A stretch of DNA of 10,367 nucleotides, from NCBI GenBank assembly GCA_964505725.1, contig CAZDJK010000036.1:1-10367 (forward strand), given 5' to 3'. The stretch's first letter is position 1. Every line of letters begins with the position of its first letter. Positions 1 to 5,458 of this stretch are shown here, one piece after another. This DNA is from CAVRJC01 sp964505725 (GTDB lineage: Bacteria > Actinomycetota > Acidimicrobiia > IMCC26256 > DASPTH01). The notes beneath the pieces are model-generated. The model was not told the origin of the DNA, searched no databases, and worked only from the letters and a program-made list of their open reading frames with translations. The position numbers were made by a program, and so were the translations under genes.

Positions 1-1101
1 CTGCTACGCGAACAGCGGGCGTGGTCGCAGCGGCACGCGTTGCCCAGTGCGCTCCCCGGCGAAGCGGCCGCGTTCGAGCTGCAGAACCCCCTGAGCGGCT
101 TCACGCCCGACAGCATCATGGTCTGCGTCGACGCGCCCTCCGACGACCCCGAGAACTTCATGGCCGCGGCGGCGGGCTTCCCGTCGCAGGCGCGAGGCCC
201 GACCTTCCTGTCGTACGGCCCGATGATCGCCGAGGGCGACGTCGTGGTCGAGGAGTTCGAGTCGTTCATCTTCGGTGGCGACGGCACGCTCTACAACAAC
301 CAGTACTGCTGGATCCAGCGGTTCGAGGACGATCGCGTCGTCGCCATGCGCGAGTACAACGACAGCCATCACGCGTGGCTCATCTTCGGTCGGTACGGGG
401 GATGGGAGGACCTCGAGCCGCCGACGGCGCCCCGTCGTCGCAACCGCCACGCCGGCGACGACCGACCCGAGGACGAGGTGGAGACCGTCTTCGATGTCGT
501 CGACGAGTTCGACCTCGACCCGAGGATGCTGGCTGACGTCGTACCCTCCGAGTCGGCTCCGCCGGTGTCACCGGAGCCGGGCGAGGTGGGGAACGCGGCG
601 CTCGTACGCTCGTTGCGCCGGGCTCGCGGCCGCGGCGATCCGCATGCGGTGGGCGGCTTCTTCGCCGAGGGTTACCGGCACTTCATCGCCGGCGAGCGAC
701 CGTTCGGCTGGGACCACCTTCCCATCGAGGAGATCTACGCGCCGCTCGTCGAGCACCTGGCCTCCCCGCTGACGGTGCGGTTCGGGCCCACCGTTGCCGA
801 CGGCGACCGGGTTTTCGAGGAGATGGACAGCTTCGCGCGGCTCGACGACGGTTCCGTCTACAACAACTGGCACTGCTTCGTCCACGAGATTCGCGACGGA
901 AGAATCGTGCAGACGCGCGAGTACCTCGACACGCGCCATGTCTGGGTCGTGCTCGGTCGGTGGGCGCCCTGGGCGGCCGAGCCGGTGGCACCGCGCACGC
1001 GGCCTCGCCGCTCGAACCTGCCCGCCATCCATTCGACGAGCCAGATCCCGACGATGTTCCTCGACCTCGAGCGGTGGCGGCCGTTCGGGACGTCGGGCTG
1101 A
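1..1101 (+). CDS. Tandem NTF2/SnoaL-like domain protein (5' partial)
   Basis: The frame is open from base 1 to the TGA at 1099-1101, giving 366 residues, so the true start is probably just off the left edge. A TTG at 40 and an ATG at 118 are in frame but have no convincing ribosome binding site. The protein holds two related alpha+beta halves. Each ends in a strongly matching block: YNN, then an aromatic/Cys strand, then REY, then a His-x-W strand, then GR(Y/W). The blocks lie at about 199-405 and 769-972. This pattern fits the NTF2/SnoaL cone fold, whose members include polyketide cyclases, ketosteroid-isomerase-like enzymes and ring hydratases. The halves are joined by a charged, proline-rich linker (about 410-590). 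No signal peptide or membrane segment is seen in the visible part. The exact reaction is unknown. A hairpin follows at 1128-1151, so it may be transcribed separately from the next gene. The fold call is fairly secure; the function is open. Confidence 0.75.
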   Translation: MLREQRAWSQRHALPSALPGEAAAFELQNPLSGFTPDSIMVCVDAPSDDPENFMAAAAGFPSQARGPTFLSYGPMIAEGDVVVEEFESFIFGGDGTLYNNQYCWIQRFEDDRVVAMREYNDSHHAWLIFGRYGGWEDLEPPTAPRRRNRHAGDDRPEDEVETVFDVVDEFDLDPRMLADVVPSESAPPVSPEPGEVGNAALVRSLRRARGRGDPHAVGGFFAEGYRHFIAGERPFGWDHLPIEEIYAPLVEHLASPLTVRFGPTVADGDRVFEEMDSFARLDDGSVYNNWHCFVHEIRDGRIVQTREYLDTRHVWVVLGRWAPWAAEPVAPRTRPRRSNLPAIHSTSQIPTMFLDLERWRPFGTSG

Positions 1102-1127
1102 CCCGGCGCCCTTGCCGGTGACGACGA

Positions 1128-1151
1128 CCCGCGCGCGGCTCGTGGCGCGGG
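1128..1151 (+). terminator. Possible hairpin terminator after the tandem NTF2 gene
   Basis: The perfect 7-base arms CCCGCGC (1128-1134) and GCGCGGG (1145-1151) flank a 10-base loop, 27 bases after the stop of the upstream gene. A smaller stem, CCGGC/GCCGG (1103-1107 and 1114-1118), precedes it. No T-run follows, so a classical intrinsic terminator is not shown. In DNA this GC-rich such arms can also occur by chance. Confidence 0.3.
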
Positions 1152-1231
1152 AACTCCTAGACGCGGCGGGTGTTGTCCTCGGCGACCGTGCGGGCGACGT
1201 CGTCGGGCACCTCCCTGTCCCCTTGGCGCTA

Positions 1232-1273
1232 CCTTGCACTTCCGTGAGAACCCGGCAAGGGTTGCAAGGGAGG
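1232..1273 (+). promoter_or_regulatory. Leader of the DapB-like gene: repeats and strong RBS
   Basis: A strong Shine-Dalgarno sequence, AAGGGAGG (1266-1273), lies 8 bases before the ATG at 1282 and fixes that start over the in-frame GTG/TTG-type codons upstream. Just ahead, GCAAGGG occurs twice in direct repeat (1255-1261 and 1264-1270). CCTTGCA (1232-1238) is the exact reverse complement of TGCAAGG (1263-1269), so one pairing would cover the ribosome binding site. A TANNNT-type -10 (TACCTT, 1230-1235) is visible but has no good -35. Whether the repeats are an operator, an RNA switch or chance cannot be decided from the sequence. Confidence 0.35.
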
Positions 1274-1281
1274 TTCGACCG

Positions 1282-2343
1282 ATGACGTACCGAGTCGTCC
1301 ACTTCGGCACCGGCTTCGCGGGGAGGCACGCCCTGCGCGGCATCATCAACCATCCCGACCTGGAGCTTGTCGGCCTCGTCGTGCACAGCGACGAGAAGGC
1401 GGGAAGGGACGCCGGCGAGCTGGCCGACGTGGCGCCGACCGGCGTGATCGCGACGCAGGACATGGATGCGGCCGTCGCGATGGATGCCAACGCGTTCTGC
1501 TACATGGCCACCACCCACGGACGGTTCAAGGCGGCGATCGGTGAGGTCGAGCGCCTGCTCGACTCGGGCAAGAACGTCGTCACCACCTCGTTCGGACTGC
1601 TCATCAACCCGGCGTTCGCGCGCGCCGACGTGCTCGCCGCGCTCGACGGTGCTGCGAAGCGCGGCGGGGTCTCGTTTCTCTCGACCGGCATCGAGCCCGG
1701 CTTCTTCAGCGACTACCTACCAGTGATTCTGAGCGGCTGCGCGCAACGCGTCGACTGCATCCGGGTGTACGAGCTCGCGACGTACTGGTCGGGCGAGCAG
1801 AGCAACGAGGTGGCGTTCACGATCTGCGGGTTGGGCCAGCCGATCGACACGGTGCCGCCGATCGTGAACCCCGCGGGCATGATGCCCTGGGAGGGATGCG
1901 TCCGCTCGATCGCCGACCAGCTCGGCCTGGCGCTCGACGCGGTCGAGACGAGCTACGAGCTGCTCCCCGCGCCGGAGACGTTCGAGTACCAGGGCCGCAC
2001 GATCGGAGAAGGAACGATCGCGGGCTTCCGGTTCGCCATCTCGGGCATGGTCGGCGGGCAGACCAGGGTCGCGGTGGAGCACGTGACACGTACGCAGGAG
2101 GACCAGGCGCCCGACTGGCCGCGCGGCCTCGACGGCGACGCGTACCGCATCGTGCTCGAGGGCTCGCCGTATCTCACGTGTGAGTTCAACTTCCGTGAGG
2201 GCGACGACCACCTCGCGGGCGGCTTCAACATCACCGCGATGCGCGCAGTGAACGCGATCCCGATGCTGTGTGAGCATGCGCCCGGCGTCGTGTCGACCTT
2301 CGACCTCGCACCCGTCACCGGTCGAGGGCGAGTCTCGACCTGA
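1282..2343 (+). CDS. DapB-like / 2,4-diaminopentanoate dehydrogenase-like NAD(P) oxidoreductase
   Basis: This 353-residue protein, a usual length for the family, opens with a Rossmann dinucleotide motif, GTGFAG at residues 9-14, right after the first beta strand. A conserved-looking GIEPGFFSDYLP segment (136-147) follows, matching the G-x-x-PGF-x-x-D-x-LP pattern of dihydrodipicolinate-reductase-like and 2,4-diaminopentanoate-dehydrogenase-like enzymes. The C-terminal part (about 130-340) would be the catalytic/dimerisation domain. It is predicted to be a soluble, cytoplasmic NAD(P)-dependent oxidoreductase. In actinobacteria such paralogues often sit in catabolic clusters and are not the lysine-pathway DapB, which is shorter (about 250 residues). 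The ATG at 1282 is chosen because AAGGGAGG precedes it by 8 bases; a 16-residue longer form from 1234 is less likely. It is the first of three tightly packed genes (14-base gap, then a 4-base overlap). Substrate unknown. Confidence 0.8.
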   Translation: MTYRVVHFGTGFAGRHALRGIINHPDLELVGLVVHSDEKAGRDAGELADVAPTGVIATQDMDAAVAMDANAFCYMATTHGRFKAAIGEVERLLDSGKNVVTTSFGLLINPAFARADVLAALDGAAKRGGVSFLSTGIEPGFFSDYLPVILSGCAQRVDCIRVYELATYWSGEQSNEVAFTICGLGQPIDTVPPIVNPAGMMPWEGCVRSIADQLGLALDAVETSYELLPAPETFEYQGRTIGEGTIAGFRFAISGMVGGQTRVAVEHVTRTQEDQAPDWPRGLDGDAYRIVLEGSPYLTCEFNFREGDDHLAGGFNITAMRAVNAIPMLCEHAPGVVSTFDLAPVTGRGRVST

Positions 2344-2357
2344 GAGAGGAGTGGGCT

Positions 2358-2795
2358 ATGGACGCCGAAGAATTCGCGGACCGCCTGCGCGCGGCCTACG
2401 CCGAGGGATTCGAGGAGGGCCTCGCGGCGCCGGCACCGTTCGTCGCTGACGTCGTCGAGATCGTGCACGACCCAGCGAACCCGGTCGACGGCGAGAGACC
2501 CGGTTCCGAGCTGGCGGAGATGTGGTCGCGGGAAGGCCCCATGCTCCGGAGCGCGATGCCCGACGTCGACCTCACCGACGTCGCGATCGACGCGCACGGC
2601 GACGAGGTCGAGTTGCGCGCCATGCTTCGCGGCACGTCGCCCGACGGATCGACGCTCGCGCACCCCTACACGGTGCGGTACACGCTCCGTGCGGGCAAGG
2701 TCGTGCGCGCGCTCGCCGCATACGACCCCGGCCCCGTGAGCGCGCTCAATCAGACCGCGTTGGATCGAGCAACTACCGAGGGAGCAGGCACATGA
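2358..2795 (+). CDS. Single-domain NTF2/SnoaL-like protein
   Basis: This small protein of 145 residues has the NTF2/SnoaL length and layout: an N-terminal helix (about 3-20), an acidic central helix region, then beta strands in the second half. The strand around VRYTLRAGKVVRAL resembles the 'R-x-G-K-I' hairpin that ends many NTF2-like enzymes. Helix-rich residues at the end (about 125-145) form a tail. The start is supported by GAGAGGAG (2344-2351), 6 bases before the ATG. It begins 14 bases after the DapB-like gene and its TGA overlaps the ATG of the carboxylesterase, so the three are very likely co-transcribed and translationally coupled. It differs clearly from the tandem protein at 1-1101 and lacks its YNN/REY signature, so it is a divergent paralogue at most. 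No catalytic assignment is possible; it could be an isomerase, hydratase or binding protein for the pathway intermediate. Confidence 0.7.
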   Translation: MDAEEFADRLRAAYAEGFEEGLAAPAPFVADVVEIVHDPANPVDGERPGSELAEMWSREGPMLRSAMPDVDLTDVAIDAHGDEVELRAMLRGTSPDGSTLAHPYTVRYTLRAGKVVRALAAYDPGPVSALNQTALDRATTEGAGT

Positions 2796-4390
2796 GCGAC
2801 ATCGTCGTGGAGACGCAGTCGGGGAAGGTCCGCGGTCGGACGGCCGACGGCGTGTCGGTGTTCCTGGGTATCCCGTACGGAGCACCGACCGGGGGTCGGA
2901 ACCGATTTCGCGCGCCGGAGCCCCCGGAGCCGTGGTCGGGGGTTCGCGACGCGCTCGAGTACGGACCAACCGCACCGCAGGTCGCCATGCCGGAGGAGGC
3001 GGCCGGTGCGACCGCGGAGTCAGCCGGCGCGCAGGCCGGGTTTGCCGACTTCATCCAGGCGCTGGCGGGCGGTCGCGAGGCGCCACAGGGCGAGGACTGT
3101 CTCGTCCTCAACATCTGGACCGGAGGAGTCGACCAGCAGCGCCCGAGACCGGTGATGGTCTGGGTCCACGGTGGCGCGTTCACCACCGGCTCCGGCTCGT
3201 GGGCGATGTACGACGGCACGTCGCTCGCCCGGCGCAACGACGTGGTGCTCGTCACCATCAATCACCGGCTCGGGCCGCTCGGCTACCTGCATCTCGGTGA
3301 GCTGGGTGGCGCGGACTTCGCGGATTCCGGGAACGCGGGCATGCTGGACATCGTCGCCGCGCTGCGCTGGATCAACGAGAACATCGCGACCTTCGGGGGC
3401 GACCCGGGTCGCGTGCTCGTGTTCGGTGGCTCCGGTGGCGCGTCCAAGACGTCGACGTTGCTCGCCATGCCTGCTGCGCAGGGGCTCGTGACGCGCGTGG
3501 GGTTGCTCAGCGGTCCGATGTTGGCGGTGAGCTCGGTGGCCGCGGCGACGGCCGCGGCCGAGCGCCTCCTCGCCCGGCTCGACCTGTCCGCCGACCGGCT
3601 CGACCTGCTCTACGAGATCCCGTTCGCGCGTCTGGTCGAGGAGGCCGAGCACGTCGGCGTCGACATCAGCCAAGGACTCGCGTCGGCCGCCGGTGCCGAG
3701 GCGTTCATGCCGCTGCAGCCGGTGCTCGACGGTCGCAACGTGGCCGTGCACCCCATGGAACCAGTGGCGTCGCCGATGGCTGCCGACGTCCCCGCGATGA
3801 TCGGGTCCACGCGCGACGACATGAAGATGATGATGCTCGGTCAACCGTGGTTCGGCATGATGGACGAGGACGGTTTGCGCGCGATGGCGCAGGGATTCTT
3901 CGGTGACTTCGCCGAGCGGATGCTCGCGGCATACAAGTCCGCGCAGCCCGGGGCGTCACCGACCGACCTCGCGTGCGCGTTCGTCACTGACCGCACGATG
4001 TGGGCAGGATCGATCCGGTGGGCCGAACGCAAGGCGAGGGGAGGTCCGGCACCGACGTACCTCTACCGGTGGGACTACGAGACCGATGCCCTCGACGGGA
4101 TCCTCGGTGCGACCCATGGCGGCGACATCCCCTTCGCGCTCGACAACTGGCAGCTCAACCCGATGGGCGGGCACCGGCCCGAGAACGAGCGGATGGGCAA
4201 GGTCTTCAGCGAGGCCTGGGTGCGCTTCGTCCACGACGGCGATCCCAACCACGGTGACCTGCCCAAGTGGCCTGCATACTCCGACGACGAGCGCGCCACC
4301 ATGATCGTCGACGTCGACAGCCACCTCGAGCACGACCCGAACCGGGAGCTGCGACTGTTGTACACGGAAATGCTCGACGCGACCGGCTGA
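2792..4390 (+). CDS. Type-B carboxylesterase/lipase family hydrolase
   Basis: This 532-residue alpha/beta hydrolase has the length and landmarks of the type-B carboxylesterase family. They are an N-terminal TQSGKVRG strand and FLGIPYGAP (residues 24-32), the EDCLVLNIW segment, the oxyanion HGGAF (His126-Gly128), and a nucleophile elbow GGSGG with Ser214. The acid falls in GSTRDD (Asp343 by alignment with the family's Glu) and His442 lies in THGGDIPF. Two departures are visible: the elbow has Gly where GESAG has Glu, and the acid position is Asp rather than Glu. No signal peptide is seen, so it is predicted cytoplasmic and would hydrolyse a carboxylic ester. The start is set by GAGGGAG (2778-2784), 7 bases before the ATG, which overlaps the stop of the NTF2-like gene. 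The family call is solid; the substrate is unknown. A weak hairpin follows at 4399-4416. Confidence 0.92.
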   Translation: MSDIVVETQSGKVRGRTADGVSVFLGIPYGAPTGGRNRFRAPEPPEPWSGVRDALEYGPTAPQVAMPEEAAGATAESAGAQAGFADFIQALAGGREAPQGEDCLVLNIWTGGVDQQRPRPVMVWVHGGAFTTGSGSWAMYDGTSLARRNDVVLVTINHRLGPLGYLHLGELGGADFADSGNAGMLDIVAALRWINENIATFGGDPGRVLVFGGSGGASKTSTLLAMPAAQGLVTRVGLLSGPMLAVSSVAAATAAAERLLARLDLSADRLDLLYEIPFARLVEEAEHVGVDISQGLASAAGAEAFMPLQPVLDGRNVAVHPMEPVASPMAADVPAMIGSTRDDMKMMMLGQPWFGMMDEDGLRAMAQGFFGDFAERMLAAYKSAQPGASPTDLACAFVTDRTMWAGSIRWAERKARGGPAPTYLYRWDYETDALDGILGATHGGDIPFALDNWQLNPMGGHRPENERMGKVFSEAWVRFVHDGDPNHGDLPKWPAYSDDERATMIVDVDSHLEHDPNRELRLLYTEMLDATG

Positions 4391-4398
4391 CGCCGCGT

Positions 4399-4416
4399 GC
4401 CCGTCGACTGTCGGGC
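4399..4416 (+). terminator. Weak hairpin after the carboxylesterase
   Basis: GCCCG (4399-4403) and CGGGC (4412-4416) can pair around an 8-base loop, 8 bases after the esterase stop, with two possible G-U pairs outside. There is no clear T-tract. Its position between the esterase and a good -35/-10 pair at 4433-4462 makes a transcript end plausible, but the stem is short. Confidence 0.22.
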
Positions 4417-4432
4417 GTTGGGCGTACACGGA

Positions 4433-4462
4433 TGGACAGCAGCCTGTCGCGCGCCGTACGGT
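4433..4462 (+). promoter_or_regulatory. Candidate sigma-70-type promoter for the SDR gene
   Basis: TGGACA (4433-4438) matches five of six bases of the TTGACA -35 element. After an 18-base spacer comes TACGGT (4457-4462), which fits the TANNNT -10 pattern of actinobacterial housekeeping promoters. A start near 4469 would leave a leader of about 75-80 bases before the ATG at 4547. It lies in the 156-base gap between the esterase and the SDR. If real, the SDR and the genes after it form a second transcription unit. Confidence 0.4.
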
Positions 4463-4526
4463 GTGAACAACGTTGACCGACGACTCCAGGTGTGACGCGC
4501 CTGCGCGGCGCCACCGAGCCGGGAAC

Positions 4527-4534
4527 AAGGGGGG
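4527..4534 (+). promoter_or_regulatory. Ribosome binding site of the SDR gene, unusually far from ATG
   Basis: AAGGGGGG lies 12 bases before the ATG at 4547, longer than the usual 5-9. No ATG, GTG or TTG in frame sits closer; a CTG at 4541 would give a 6-base spacing and add only two residues. The ATG is kept as the start, with the CTG as an outside possibility. Confidence 0.45.
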
Positions 4535-4546
4535 TTCGCACTGACG

Positions 4547-5356
4547 ATGTTCGAATTTGCCGGGCAACGGGTGGTCATGTGCGGATGCCATTCGGGCATC
4601 GGGTACGAGGTCACCCGCTTGTTGCTCGAGCACGACGCAGAGGTCATCGGCCTCGACCGCGCGCCCACCAGGTTGCCGGTGACCCGGTTCGTCCAGCTCG
4701 ACCTCGCGCGGGAGCCCACCGTCGAGGCCGCGCTCGACCAGATCGACGGCGAAGTCGACGCGGTGGTGGTCACTGCCGCGATCCCGCACAAGACGAACCC
4801 CGGCATCGACTGCCAGACGGTCAACTTCGTGGGCGTACGCCGTCTCGTCGAGGGCCTCGTGCCGAAGATCCGACGGGGCGGCGCGATCGCGATCGCGTCG
4901 TCGGGCGGCGGGGCCGGATACGTGCAGCACATGGATGCCCTGCTCGACCTGGTGGCGAACCACCAGACCTTCGAGGAGGGCCGGGCGTGGTCCGAGGCGC
5001 GCCTCGACCTCGTAGGTGAGGGCTACTTCTTCTCGAAGGAGTGCATCAACGTCTACGTGATGTGGCGTGCGCACCAGCTCCTGCGCGATCACGGCATCCG
5101 GCTCAACTGCATCGCGCCCGGCGCGATCGACACGGAAGCCATGAACAACTGGGCGATCGAGACCGGCGATCCCATCAAGGAGACGATCGGCCGGAACCCG
5201 AAACCCGTCGAGGCGGCGTGGCTGCTGCTGTTCCTCGCGAGCCGGGCCGCGAGCCTCGTGAACGGCCAGATCATCTGGGCCGAGCAGGGCATGATGAACG
5301 CCGCCCTCACCGGTCAGCTCGACCTCACGGCCGGCGCGTCCCCCTCGGGTGCGTGA
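4547..5356 (+). CDS. Short-chain dehydrogenase/reductase, 3-alpha-hydroxysteroid-dehydrogenase-like
   Basis: This 269-residue classical SDR has a glycine-rich loop, CGCHSGIG (residues 12-19, with Cys where Thr is usual), and an Asp at the end of strand 2 (LDR, Asp37) that favours NAD(H). A VTAA segment stands at the NNAG position and TVNFVGV marks helix 4. The catalytic set is Ser118/Ser119 in IASSGGG plus Tyr160-x-x-x-Lys164 in YFFSK. After that come the LNCIAPGAIDTE segment and a C-terminal substrate-binding part. The overall run, including the insertion before the catalytic Tyr (about 125-155), recalls bacterial 3-alpha-hydroxysteroid dehydrogenases (HsdA type), but many alcohol oxidoreductases share it. 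It is predicted to be a soluble oxidoreductase for a secondary alcohol or ketone. It follows a candidate promoter at 4433-4462, and 102 bases separate it from the next gene, a gap holding no convincing gene. The SDR family is certain; the steroid link is a suggestion. Confidence 0.9.
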   Translation: MFEFAGQRVVMCGCHSGIGYEVTRLLLEHDAEVIGLDRAPTRLPVTRFVQLDLAREPTVEAALDQIDGEVDAVVVTAAIPHKTNPGIDCQTVNFVGVRRLVEGLVPKIRRGGAIAIASSGGGAGYVQHMDALLDLVANHQTFEEGRAWSEARLDLVGEGYFFSKECINVYVMWRAHQLLRDHGIRLNCIAPGAIDTEAMNNWAIETGDPIKETIGRNPKPVEAAWLLLFLASRAASLVNGQIIWAEQGMMNAALTGQLDLTAGASPSGA

Positions 5357-5458
5357 TGAGTGACCGCGGGAATGGAGCGCGGGTGAGGGCGTGGCCGTTT
5401 GATCCGAGGATCGGGCCCTGCAAACCTGCGGGACAACCGCGTTGAACACGGGGACGAG

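Noticed and set aside
568..1518. Antisense open frame of 316 codons across the first gene boundary
   Set aside because: It overlaps the tandem NTF2 gene and the start of the DapB-like gene, has low-complexity Arg-rich composition, and no domain or RBS.
1282..2343. True lysine-biosynthesis DapB
   Set aside because: It is about 100 residues longer than DapB, lacks an evident E/KHHxxKxDAPSGTA-type catalytic motif, and sits among catabolic-type genes.
4461..4480. AAC/GTT-containing dyad (CAACGTTG) near the SDR promoter, considered as a KstR-like operator
   Set aside because: The spacing between AAC and GTT does not fit the TnnAACnnGTTnnA pattern known for KstR, so a cholesterol-regulon link is not supported.
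5401..5412. Short palindrome GATCC-GA-GGATC upstream of the tannase-like gene
   Set aside because: Five-base arms are expected by chance, and no promoter elements frame it.
5356..5445. Small frame of 29 codons (ATG overlapping the SDR stop)
   Set aside because: The TGATG overlap looks like coupling, but there is no separate RBS, no recognisable sequence, and it ends before the hydrolase start. Kept only as a remote possibility.
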